Assembly: GCA_002862135.1 (NCBI GenBank) | Contig: PKCI01000006.1 | Coordinates: forward strand, 1 to 56,037 | Reading direction: 5' to 3' | DNA: 56,037 nt | Source of the DNA: Verrucomicrobiota bacterium | Lineage (GTDB): Bacteria; Verrucomicrobiota; Verrucomicrobiia; Verrucomicrobiales; DEV007 | Part shown: positions 17,870 to 25,976 of the stretch, in pieces | Layout of the letters: each line of letters begins with the position of its first letter | Numbering within the stretch: the stretch's first letter is position 1 | Made by a program: the position numbers and the translations under genes | The notes under the pieces: generated by a model | Database searches by the model: none | What the model was told of the DNA's origin: nothing | What the model saw: only the letters and a program-made list of their open reading frames with translations

Positions 17870-19293
17870 ATCTCAAATCCTTCCTTGGTATCTTTCACTT
17901 CCCAGCCAGTGGCTGCGATTTCATCTCGAAGCCGGTCTGCTTCACCCCAGTCCCTGGACTGTTTGGCCTCCCAGCGGGCTTGAGCCATTTCGGTGATTTG
18001 AGCGGGAACATTTGCACAACCGGTTTCTTCCTTGGGTAACTCCACTCCAAGCGCTTCCATTACGACACGGAATCCTGCCAATTCGACGGTAGCCTGTTTT
18101 GGGGTTAAATCAGCGGCCTTGAGTTCCTTGATCGCCGTGAAAACGCGCCCGAGCGCATCGGGAGTATTGAGATCTTCCCTGAGGGCCTCAAGCGAGTCAG
18201 CAAAGGAGCCGAGATTTTCAACCTCCAGCGCTGCCTCAAATCCACGGGCTCCCGCTGCCCCGGCCTGTTCGACAAGTGATTGTTCGAATTTGGCGAGACG
18301 TTGAAGTGCCTGCTTCGCGCCGGCTAGTGCCGGGAAGTTTTCGTTACCGTCTTTATCCTTAGCAACAAAATTCAAAGGCTGGCGATAGTGAGCCGATATC
18401 AGGACATAGCGAAGTTCCGCCGGTGAGAATCCCGCCTCGCACAGTTGAGTCAGGGTATAAAAGTTTCCTGCGCTCTTGGACATCTTACCGCCATCGACGA
18501 GCAGGTGCGTCAGGTGAAACCAGTGCTCCGCCATCTTGCAACCGGTGCAGGCTTCGCTCTGGGCGATCTCATTTTCGTGGTGAGGGAAGACGAGGTCGAC
18601 CCCACCGGAGTGGAGATCAAAAGTATCACCAAGGTATTCGCGACACATCGCTGAACACTCCAGGTGCCAGCCAGGGCGCCCCTGTCCCCAGGGACTTTCC
18701 CAAAAGTTGTCACCATCTTCGTCACGACGGCCTTTCCAAAGGGCAAAATCAGCCACGTTGTCTTTCTCGTATTCGTCGTCAGTAACGGCACCGGACGCTC
18801 CATCACGAAGCTCACGCTGATCAAGACGGGAGAGACGCCCATAGTGATCGAAGCTTGAAACCTTGTAATAAACGGAACCGTCCTCACTGCTGTAGGCGTG
18901 CCCCTTCTCCACCAGTTCCTCGATCATCTTGATCTGGTGAGGAATGTGCTCCACCGCACTTGGCTCGAGATGCGGCGCCAAATTGTTGAGCGCTTCACAG
19001 TCTTCGTGAAAACGATCCCGCCAAAAGCTGGTGAACTCGGTGAGTTTCTTCCCCGCCGCCTGGGAATCACGGATCGTCTTATCATCCACGTCGGTCAGGT
19101 TGCGAACATGATACGCCTTCAATCCAGACAATTCGAGCGTTCTGCGGAAAACATCCTGGAGCACAAAGGTTCGAAAGTTTCCAATATGGGCAGGTCCGTA
19201 AACTGTTGGGCCACAGCAATAAAATCGAAATGTTTCGCCGTCTAAGGGGGAAAGCTCCCGCAACTCGCGGGTCATAGTATCAAAAAGTCTCAT
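17854..19293 (-). CDS. cysS: Cysteinyl-tRNA synthetase
   Basis: The product has 479 residues, a class I synthetase of normal length. The HIGH-type motif is PAHIGNFRTF and the KMSKS motif is KMSKSAGNF. Zinc ligands are seen in CCGPTVYGP, in WHLECSAMCREYLG and in FPHHENEIAQSE. The DALR anticodon-binding domain follows (LREDLNTPDALGRVFTAI). It charges tRNA-Cys in the cytoplasm. It is the first gene of a two-gene unit with hemB. A 278-bp spacer lies upstream with no recognisable T-box. Confidence 0.96.
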   Translation of the reverse strand: MRLFDTMTRELRELSPLDGETFRFYCCGPTVYGPAHIGNFRTFVLQDVFRRTLELSGLKAYHVRNLTDVDDKTIRDSQAAGKKLTEFTSFWRDRFHEDCEALNNLAPHLEPSAVEHIPHQIKMIEELVEKGHAYSSEDGSVYYKVSSFDHYGRLSRLDQRELRDGASGAVTDDEYEKDNVADFALWKGRRDEDGDNFWESPWGQGRPGWHLECSAMCREYLGDTFDLHSGGVDLVFPHHENEIAQSEACTGCKMAEHWFHLTHLLVDGGKMSKSAGNFYTLTQLCEAGFSPAELRYVLISAHYRQPLNFVAKDKDGNENFPALAGAKQALQRLAKFEQSLVEQAGAAGARGFEAALEVENLGSFADSLEALREDLNTPDALGRVFTAIKELKAADLTPKQATVELAGFRVVMEALGVELPKEETGCANVPAQITEMAQARWEAKQSRDWGEADRLRDEIAATGWEVKDTKEGFEICPKS

Positions 19294-19571
19294 TATTGGT
19301 TAATGCGCCGGAAAAGGAATGCATCAGGCCCGGGATTGCAAGACCTTCGGCCCAATTCGGGAAAATGTCGGGAAAAGCTAAAGCCGTCTGAATTCGCATC
19401 TTCTGACTCTTGGCCCAAAACTTATCTGAAACTAAAAATTCATTAATCACCATAATTTTAAGGCGAAATTCCTGTGGAGCCGGCCGAAAGCACGACAACA
19501 ATTTGAGAATGAACGAAACCTGAATTTCCAGTTACCATGCAGGCAAGAAATTTAAAAAACATTCAGGTTTC
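19294..19571. other. Intergenic spacer between the PLP enzyme gene and cysS
   Basis: The 278 bp carry no open frame that looks coding on either strand. The right third holds the inverted repeat listed at 19501-19577. The left part would contain the cysS promoter. I see no T-box, tRNA or clear -10/-35 pair. Confidence 0.5.
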
Positions 19572-19577
19572 TCAAAT
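19501..19577 (-). repeat. Long imperfect inverted repeat at the 3' end of the PLP enzyme gene
   Basis: The right arm (19561-19577) reads ATTCAGGTTTCTCAAAT. Its reverse complement is found at 19501-19525 with 8 extra bases in the middle, giving two paired blocks of 8 and 9 bp that extend to an 11-bp match (GAAACCTGAAT at 19515). The loop is 35 nt. The right arm includes the stop codon of the 19572 gene. On the minus strand the loop starts with a T6 run. It could end transcription or protect the 3' end. Confidence 0.5.
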
Positions 19578-21095
19578 AGTGTCTCCAACAGCCTCCAAAG
19601 CCTGCTCAAAACGCACTTTCAAGTCATCCGGTTCCTCCAGCCCGACCCAGATTCGGAGCAGGTTTCGAGTTGCGCCCCGCTCTGCAGCCCAGTCCAGTTC
19701 TCCGTAGTGAGCCAGCAGCGTGTAGGGACAAGCGAGGCTGAAATCTGTTCCAAGGCTTGGTCCTTTCGAAACCTTAAGCGCGTCATAGAAAGCTTGCGCT
19801 GCTGCTTCCCCACCCTTGAGGACAAATGAAATCAAGGCTCCATAGCCTCCGTCCGGGCGTCGAATTTGGTCATAAAATTCCCGACATGCCGTGGAAGGAT
19901 GCCAAAGACGCTCGATCTCAGGGCGCTGACACAACCATTCGACGAGTTCAGCCGCGTTTTCATTGGTGGCCTCCACCCGCTCTCGGAAGTGGCGGGAGTT
20001 CACCTCCAGAACGATTGCATCCGTTACGAAATGGGGACTGGCAGACTCCTCGGATGGCAGGCGCTCTTTTAGCAGACCATAGACCGACGTGCCCGGCTTG
20101 ATCACCACCGCCCCCGCAGCCACATCTCCCGCCCCGGAAAACATTTTCGTCAAACTCGTCGTCACGACGTCGGCATAGCGAAAGGCATCAGTATTGATCG
20201 CCGTCGCAACGGTGTCGTCCACCACCAGCGGCACTCCATTCTCACGCAGAATCGGAGCCACCCCCTCGAGGTCCGCCGTTCGCAGCAGGGGATTACTAGG
20301 AAGCTCAGTGAAAACGGCGGTCGCTCCCTTTCCATCTTCAAACCACTGCGCCACCTCGGCCACGCCTCCGGTTTCGGTCACAGAAAAATCTACGGCACCT
20401 GCACCGGCAAATTGCTGCTGGACCTTGAGCGAGTCGAGATAAGGAAATTCAATCTGGATGCTTGGCTGGTCCGGCTTCTCTTCCACTAAGATACGGTGGA
20501 CTGCTGCGATGGCGGCCATTCCCGAAGAAAAAAGAAAGACATCCTCGGGGCCAACCTGATCATAAAGGCGTGCAATGCGTTGCCGCATCCGTTTCAATGC
20601 TTTCTCCCCTGCTGCTACGACCTCGGGCTCAAGGGGAGCATCAGAAAGAGCCGCTTCGGCAAGACGACTGCTTACAATTTCTCCGCTGTGCTGCCAGTAT
20701 TTCCAGGCGGCCTCGAAGGCTTCCTCCTTAAACAGGACGGCAGTGAGGTTTTCCCATCCATACGACTCAAGCCGGGACGATGCCCCGCAGCGTCGCTTCA
20801 CGTAATCGGCGCAACGCCAAGCAGCAGCCAGTGAGGGAAAGACCATTGCAACTTCATTCTTCTTGGCGAACTCCTTCTGAGCCGCGAGGAACAATTCTGC
20901 CACAAATGGATGCGGAATAAACCGTGGGTAACCGCATTCGAAGGCATCGACAATTCTCTCGTCGCCCTCCTCATAGCCAATGACGTGCTCCCAGCGGGGC
21001 AGGCACATGGAAACTGCGTGATCGCTTTCCGGAATCGCGCGGCCCAGGTCTTGGGCCTCGCAGAATGGCTCGGTGAATGGATCTCTGACTGACAT
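19572..21095 (-). CDS. Trans-sulfuration PLP enzyme, long cystathionine gamma-synthase-like
   Basis: The product has 507 residues from the ATG at 21095, which lies 16 bp after the preceding gene. It belongs to the Cys/Met-metabolism PLP-dependent family. The PLP-binding lysine is Lys317 in TTSLTKMFSGAGDV, and SSGMAAIAAVH (from residue 190) forms the cofactor phosphate loop. The first 130 residues are an extension not seen in the usual 380-400 residue enzymes. It resembles the longer fungal-type cystathionine gamma-synthases. The exact reaction (gamma-synthase, beta-lyase or O-acylhomoserine sulfhydrylase) cannot be fixed from sequence. It is co-directional and probably co-transcribed with the shorter paralogue upstream. 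Confidence 0.8.
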   Translation of the reverse strand: MSVRDPFTEPFCEAQDLGRAIPESDHAVSMCLPRWEHVIGYEEGDERIVDAFECGYPRFIPHPFVAELFLAAQKEFAKKNEVAMVFPSLAAAWRCADYVKRRCGASSRLESYGWENLTAVLFKEEAFEAAWKYWQHSGEIVSSRLAEAALSDAPLEPEVVAAGEKALKRMRQRIARLYDQVGPEDVFLFSSGMAAIAAVHRILVEEKPDQPSIQIEFPYLDSLKVQQQFAGAGAVDFSVTETGGVAEVAQWFEDGKGATAVFTELPSNPLLRTADLEGVAPILRENGVPLVVDDTVATAINTDAFRYADVVTTSLTKMFSGAGDVAAGAVVIKPGTSVYGLLKERLPSEESASPHFVTDAIVLEVNSRHFRERVEATNENAAELVEWLCQRPEIERLWHPSTACREFYDQIRRPDGGYGALISFVLKGGEAAAQAFYDALKVSKGPSLGTDFSLACPYTLLAHYGELDWAAERGATRNLLRIWVGLEEPDDLKVRFEQALEAVGDTI

Positions 21096-21111
21096 CGGTC
21101 GAAAACGAACA

Positions 21112-22266
21112 CTACGCCTGAAGCGCCTCGCGCACATCCCCAATGAGATCTTCAACGGTCTCAATACCGATGGAGAATCGAACGAGTGAATCGGTGATAC
21201 CTACCGCTTCCCGAGTCTCCTTAGGAACTGCCGCGTGAGTCATCGAAGCCGGATGACATACCAGCGATTCAATCCCCCCGAGACTTTCTGCCTTTGGGAA
21301 AAGCGTCAGGTTCTCTACCACCTTCATGGTGTCTTCGAGAGAACGCCCGAAGTCGACTGTCACGATCCCGGAGCCTCCCGCCATCTGGCGCTTCGCCAGT
21401 TCATGCTGTGGGTGCGACGCTAGGAACGGATACCGCACCGTCACCGCATTGGTCTCGTCTTCGAGGAAAGTTGCAAAGGCCAGCGCGTTGCTGCAATGAC
21501 GCTCCATGCGGATCGCCTCGGTCTTGGCACCTCGCAGTGTCAGCCAGCAGTCCATCGGGGATGGCTGAAGACCAAGCGCCTTCTGAGCGAAGATCAATTT
21601 TTCCTGCCAGTCATCGGAATTGGTGCAGACTGATCCAACCAGCGCATCCGAGTGACCGTTGGTGTATTTGGTCAGCGAAATGAGCGACAGGTCCGCGCCC
21701 AGTTCAATCGGGCGTTGCAGATAACTGCTCGCAAAAGTGTTGTCGACCACCAGCGCAGCGCCAGCAGCATGAGCTGCATCGGCCACGGCCGCGATATCGA
21801 TGATCTTGAGGTTCGGATTGGTCGGGCTTTCGATCCATACCACAGCCGGGGCATGACCCGCGACTTTCTCCAGAGAAGAATGATCCGTGAAGTCCACATA
21901 GCTGACTTCCACACCAAACTTGGCGAATACCTGGGCAAAGAGCCGGAAGGTGCAGCCATAGATATTTTCCTCGGCAAGAATCACATCTCCGCTCTTAAGA
22001 GTCGAAACAATTGCCGTGATCGCCGAAACACCACTGCCGAAGCTGGTTGCGTGCGCCGCGCCTTCGAGACTGGCGATGGTCCGGTCAAGCAGGCGAAAAT
22101 TGGGATTCCCCGAGCGCGTGTAGTCGAACCCGTTCGGGTTACCGTATTCGAATGTAGACGTGAGCCAGACCGGAGGGGTCACCGTCCTGGTATCGCCAAC
22201 GAAATCACGCCCCGAATGAATCGCGCGTGTTTCGAAACCTTTTGAGTCCGATGGTTCGTTACTCAT
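21112..22266 (-). CDS. Trans-sulfuration PLP enzyme (cystathionine gamma-synthase / beta-lyase family)
   Basis: The product has 384 residues, the normal family length. It shows the opening FETRAIHSGRDF, the substrate/PLP region NPNFRLLDRTIASLEGA and SFGSGVSAI, the cofactor Asp in VVDNTFASSYLQRP, and PLP Lys200 in SLTKYTNGHSD. It acts in cysteine/homocysteine interconversion in the cytoplasm. Family members differ by few residues, so metB versus metC versus metY is left open. It is the first gene of a two-gene unit, preceded by a perfect hairpin 11 nt before its ATG. Confidence 0.85.
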   Translation of the reverse strand: MSNEPSDSKGFETRAIHSGRDFVGDTRTVTPPVWLTSTFEYGNPNGFDYTRSGNPNFRLLDRTIASLEGAAHATSFGSGVSAITAIVSTLKSGDVILAEENIYGCTFRLFAQVFAKFGVEVSYVDFTDHSSLEKVAGHAPAVVWIESPTNPNLKIIDIAAVADAAHAAGAALVVDNTFASSYLQRPIELGADLSLISLTKYTNGHSDALVGSVCTNSDDWQEKLIFAQKALGLQPSPMDCWLTLRGAKTEAIRMERHCSNALAFATFLEDETNAVTVRYPFLASHPQHELAKRQMAGGSGIVTVDFGRSLEDTMKVVENLTLFPKAESLGGIESLVCHPASMTHAAVPKETREAVGITDSLVRFSIGIETVEDLIGDVREALQA

Positions 22267-22277
22267 CTATCCCGAAT

Positions 22278-22310
22278 CAACAGGGTTACGTGCCCCAGTC
22301 AACCCTGTTG
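22278..22310 (-). promoter_or_regulatory. Perfect 10-bp hairpin in the leader of the trans-sulfuration operon
   Basis: CAACAGGGTT (22278-22287) and AACCCTGTTG (22301-22310) pair perfectly around a 13-nt loop and end 11 nt before the ATG at 22266. No T-run follows on the minus strand. It could be an operator for a dimeric regulator of sulfur amino acid genes or an RNA element that limits access to the start. No known SAM riboswitch core is seen around it. Confidence 0.5.
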
Positions 22311-22380
22311 GCTGTCATGATTGAAGGTTAGTTGGGTATCCTCTTGATTTCATCTCCATGAAAAGTCCATCTTTAGCCCC

Positions 22381-22875
22381 GTGAATTTCGCTACTGTTCC
22401 AACTCCTCCCCAACTGTTCCGCCAGTTCGAACGCGGCGATATTAGCCGTGAAGAACTGCACGCCTGCCTTGCTCTGCATGCCCGAAATTTAATCGATGAA
22501 ATGGAGGAAGCCCGCAAAAATCCAAAGACCTCCTACCTTGAGCGCCTCCGTAATTTCTCCAGCGCCCGCAAACTGGCAAAAAAACACGGCCGATCCCGAG
22601 TCCGCGAGATTTTTCACACTCTCGGCCAGGTTGACGGCTTTCCTCCCTCGCAGATCCTCTGGAATGCCAATCACACTGACGTGCCGCTGCATTGTTTTAT
22701 TCGCAGTCGTATCGAGCCGGTCTTCCGCGTAACCCGGCTTGATGTCGAACCCATGAATGTCGAAATGGAGGTCGAATACGGGGCCAACGACAAAAAGAAG
22801 ACCACTCGCGAATTGATCCGCATGCAGCGCACTGCGCGGCTCGAACTGGAAGTCGTAGAGCGAAAACCGCTTTAG
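22381..22875 (+). CDS. Hypothetical protein, GTG start
   Basis: The product has 164 residues and is predicted cytoplasmic. The first half is helical and strongly basic (RNFSSARKLAKKHGRSRVRE). The second half looks like beta strands with alternating hydrophobics (FRVTRLDVEPMNVEMEVEYG). I recognise no family. It is divergent from the trans-sulfuration operon across 114 bp, and its last 4 bp overlap the stop of the DUF3037 gene on the other strand. It could be a lineage-specific nucleic-acid-binding protein, judged only from charge. Confidence 0.6.
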   Translation: MNFATVPTPPQLFRQFERGDISREELHACLALHARNLIDEMEEARKNPKTSYLERLRNFSSARKLAKKHGRSRVREIFHTLGQVDGFPPSQILWNANHTDVPLHCFIRSRIEPVFRVTRLDVEPMNVEMEVEYGANDKKKTTRELIRMQRTARLELEVVERKPL

Positions 22876-23774
22876 TTCTTCAGCTCAAAATCGGAATCTT
22901 CTTCGATCTTGGCGAATTCGAGGATTGCCTCCTCATCCCTAACGTCAACAACCTCGACTCCGAGTTGACGCAGACCACCGCAGATTTCATCAGCCGCCCG
23001 CTGGGAATCTTTTTCCTCGGGCATCTTCACGGCGAAAAGAAATTCTTTCGGCAGGCACTTCACCCGCTTGAGACGACGCACCTTGGCCATCCACTCGTCG
23101 CCGTGCGTGTAGATCCGGGTCGGAGTCGGACGTGAAAGGTTGAGCGGCTTAATCGCTTTTCGGGGTATATCATCGCCTTTTGAGGTGAAAGCGAGCGGAA
23201 TGCCCACGTGATAAGCCTCAGTGCCCACCCAGGGGGCCTCTCTGTAAAGGCGGTCCAAACGGTGAGAGTGAAGCAGTCGCTTGAGGTCCCGGGTCAACTT
23301 CTTCTCCTCGTGATCCACCGGGGTGAGATTCCAGTGTTCGACATAGCGACGGTAAAGCTCCTCAAGGCATTCCTCTGCGTTGTTCGTCAGGCGAGTCCCG
23401 CGTGACGCATAGTAAAATGGTGAAGCATGCGGCATCGTCAGCTTCTTGAAGAGGTCGATATCCCCTTCCTGTATAAAGAGATCTCCCTGCTCCGGATGAA
23501 TCTTTCCGGTCTGCTTTGCATCGTCAGCCCATAGATTGGTTTCGATGGCAAGCGCCGAAAGCTCGCTGTCTAGCCGTCGAATACCATTCCGGAAAATCGC
23601 AAGATCGAGTTCCGGGAAACACGCCGTGATTCGCTTGCTGCGCTGAGGTGAGATAAGCTTGTAGGAAAGGTATCGGCTCTTCGCTTCGACGGCTATCACT
23701 CCCACGTTGATGAACTCGCCCGTCTCCCAGTAAGGGCGGAATCCGATAGCGGAGTAGTTGACGACGAGGTTCAT
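22872..23774 (-). CDS. DUF3037-domain protein
   Basis: The product has 300 residues. The N-terminus LVVNYSAIGFRPYWETGEFI and the following NVGVIAVEAKSRYLSYKLI are the characteristic opening of DUF3037. Its members often sit next to HipA-like kinases, as here, where the kinase gene ends 8 bp upstream. The rest is rich in charged residues (RLHHSHR-type basic segments, EEKDSQRAADEI). It has no signal peptide and the function is unknown. The tight spacing implies it acts with the kinase, as a substrate, inhibitor or partner. Confidence 0.8.
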   Translation of the reverse strand: MNLVVNYSAIGFRPYWETGEFINVGVIAVEAKSRYLSYKLISPQRSKRITACFPELDLAIFRNGIRRLDSELSALAIETNLWADDAKQTGKIHPEQGDLFIQEGDIDLFKKLTMPHASPFYYASRGTRLTNNAEECLEELYRRYVEHWNLTPVDHEEKKLTRDLKRLLHSHRLDRLYREAPWVGTEAYHVGIPLAFTSKGDDIPRKAIKPLNLSRPTPTRIYTHGDEWMAKVRRLKRVKCLPKEFLFAVKMPEEKDSQRAADEICGGLRQLGVEVVDVRDEEAILEFAKIEEDSDFELKN

Positions 23775-23782
23775 GATAAAAA

Positions 23783-24514
23783 TCAGCCAGGAAGAATTCC
23801 GTCAGCGGGAATTCCGGGTTTCATTAATTGAGCTTCGATCTCCTGGCGGGTGATAGAAGTGCGGGTAATTCCGGAGTCGTCTTCTAGCCATTCGTCGGGC
23901 AGCTCATCCCAGATCTGCCCCAGGTTGTAGATAGTCGATTCAAATTTGGTGCGCCATTTTTCGAAGACCGACCTTTCAATGTAGGGCCGCACATCGCGGA
24001 AGACATGCTCCCTCTTGAACTCCGTCTCGTCGAATTCAGGATCGAGGCAGCGGTCATGATCCACCAGGTGAATCGACTGCAGAGTCGGATCCCACAATAT
24101 GTTGGAATCACCGCCGAGAATAGTGAGCTGGCGATCAGAATTTCCGACCCACCAGTCAAACAGCAGGACCCGGACTTTCACCTCATCCTCAATTTGACGA
24201 AGGTGGGATGTCCGCAATTCATCGGCAAAGGGAATTCGCTGGGAGCCAAAGGCCCTACCTGGGCAAAACTCCTCGGGACGTTCGATGATGGCATATCGCG
24301 TCAGTTCTGATGGTATCTCGACGAGCTGGACCGGAGCGACCGGCAACCCGCATTCTTCGGCGAGACGGCTGATGACATACTCGACCACCAACTGATCACG
24401 CGAGATATTGTCACGCTTGATGAAATAGGCATGGCCATCATCCCCTTCTCCGAAAAAAGGTCGACTGACCCCGGTATCGGATCGGCCACAAATGCTGATG
24501 ATTTTTACTGACAT
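23783..24514 (-). CDS. HipA-like (HipA_2) protein kinase
   Basis: The product has 243 residues from the ATG at 24514 (MSVKIISICGRSDTG). A second ATG lies 6 codons upstream. It is a compact kinase fold without the HipA N-terminal domain. Visible catalytic elements are Lys33 in YFIKRDN for ATP, the catalytic loop GNSDRQL with Asp127, Asn138 in DSNILW, and the metal Asp152 in VDHDRCLD. The active site therefore appears intact. HipA kinases phosphorylate glutamyl-tRNA synthetase or other translation targets and cause growth arrest. This shorter clade has no proven target. It forms a two-gene unit with DUF3037. No HipB-type HTH antitoxin is adjacent. Confidence 0.78.
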   Translation of the reverse strand: MSVKIISICGRSDTGVSRPFFGEGDDGHAYFIKRDNISRDQLVVEYVISRLAEECGLPVAPVQLVEIPSELTRYAIIERPEEFCPGRAFGSQRIPFADELRTSHLRQIEDEVKVRVLLFDWWVGNSDRQLTILGGDSNILWDPTLQSIHLVDHDRCLDPEFDETEFKREHVFRDVRPYIERSVFEKWRTKFESTIYNLGQIWDELPDEWLEDDSGITRTSITRQEIEAQLMKPGIPADGILPG

Positions 24515-24673
24515 GCCGAAAAACAGCGACAACTCACGTCTTTCCGATAACTGTACTGACCTCCCGTGTCAAAAAAGTTCCATCCCCGGGCCTCAACGAC
24601 ATGACGGCTCGTTTCGACAACCCAATCTTGAAAGAAGGTCAATTCTCGCCACTTTGCGTCGTATAGTCTTTCA

Positions 24674-25894
24674 ATGCCCTCCTTCGACATCGACCAAATC
24701 CGGGCCGATTTCCCGATCCTTTCACGAGAGATCGATGGGAAGCCGCTCACCTATCTCGACAACGGCGCCACAGCTCAAAAGCCATCTTGCGTCATAGAGT
24801 CGATGCGAAAATTCTACGCCGAGGACAATGCAAACATCCACCGCGGAATCCATTACCTAAGCCGCGAAGCCACCGAGGCCTACGAAAATTCGCGGACCCA
24901 AATCAAAGCAGCACTTGGCCTGCCGGATTCTCACGAACTCATCTTTGTTCGCGGCGCCACCGAAGGCATCAACCTCGTTACCCACGGTCTCTCGGACCGC
25001 CTTTCCGAAGGAGACGAAGTTGTGCTCACTATCATGGAGCACCACGCCAACTTTGTGCCCTGGCAAGTCATTGCCGACAGGAAAAATATCAAGCTCCACT
25101 TCGTCGGTTTAACCAAAGATGGCGAACTGGACCTGGAAGCCTGGAAGGCTGCTTTCAACAGTCGCACCCGTGTCGCTTCTTTCACCCACGTCTCCAACGT
25201 GCTCGGCTCTATTAATCCTGTCGCCGAAATGACCACCTTCGCTCGCGAGCGCGGGGTCCTGACGCTGGTCGACGGTGCTCAGGCCCTGCCTCATGGTCCG
25301 GTCGATCTCAGCGAGGTGGGAAGCGATTTCTACGTTTTCTCCGGTCACAAAGTGTTTGGACCCGACGGAATCGGTGTCCTCACCGGACCGCGCGATCTCC
25401 TCAACGCTTTCCCGCCCTTCCAGAGTGGTGGTGACATGATCGACCGCGTACAGGTATCCGGAACCACCTTTCGCGAGGTCCCCGAACGCTTCGAAGCCGG
25501 CACTCCGAACATTTCAGCCACCCTCGGATTGGCTGAGGCCTTCCGCTACATGGCAGAAATCGACTGGGAAGAGGCGAGGGCGCACGAGCATTCTCTCGCA
25601 GAGAAAACCGCCGAAGAACTTAAATCATTGGGCGGTATCCGCATCTTCGGTGAATCCCCGGGCAAAGCGTCCATCATTTCGTTCCTTTATGACGTCGCCC
25701 ACCCCCAGGACGTCGGCACGATTCTCGACACCGAGGGCATTGCTATTCGAGTCGGTCACCACTGCGCCCAACCACTGATGGACTACTACGAAGTTCCAGC
25801 AACCGCTCGTGCCTCCTTCGCGTTTTACAACAACGAAGCTGACGTCGAGGCTTTCATGCGCGGGATGCACAAAGTGCAGCGTTTCTTCGGATAA
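24674..25894 (+). CDS. sufS: Cysteine desulfurase, SufS type
   Basis: The product has 406 residues. It removes sulfur from cysteine for Fe-S cluster assembly. PLP Lys226 lies in FSGHKVFGPDG and the active-site Cys364 in RVGHHCAQPLM. The typical SufS opening (DFPILSREIDGKPLTYLDNG) and ANIHRGIHYLSREAT are present. The group II (SufS) short loop around the Cys is retained. No sufBCD or sufE/U lies next to it, so partners are encoded elsewhere. It may be the first gene of a transcript that continues to ilvE 82 bp downstream. TATAGT at 24662-24667 would be a -10 only 7 bp before the ATG, so it is doubtful. Confidence 0.95.
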   Translation: MPSFDIDQIRADFPILSREIDGKPLTYLDNGATAQKPSCVIESMRKFYAEDNANIHRGIHYLSREATEAYENSRTQIKAALGLPDSHELIFVRGATEGINLVTHGLSDRLSEGDEVVLTIMEHHANFVPWQVIADRKNIKLHFVGLTKDGELDLEAWKAAFNSRTRVASFTHVSNVLGSINPVAEMTTFARERGVLTLVDGAQALPHGPVDLSEVGSDFYVFSGHKVFGPDGIGVLTGPRDLLNAFPPFQSGGDMIDRVQVSGTTFREVPERFEAGTPNISATLGLAEAFRYMAEIDWEEARAHEHSLAEKTAEELKSLGGIRIFGESPGKASIISFLYDVAHPQDVGTILDTEGIAIRVGHHCAQPLMDYYEVPATARASFAFYNNEADVEAFMRGMHKVQRFFG

Positions 25895-25976
25895 ATTAAG
25901 GGTCGCGCCAAAGCGAGCGAATCGCTTGCTTTCCCTTAGGGTTCTGGCTAGTTTTCGTCCCTGTTTTATCCTCCCT

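Noticed and set aside
24505-24750. Minus-strand ORF between the HipA-like gene and sufS
   Set aside because: It overlaps both the sufS start and the HipA-like start, has no family resemblance and is best explained as antisense of sufS.
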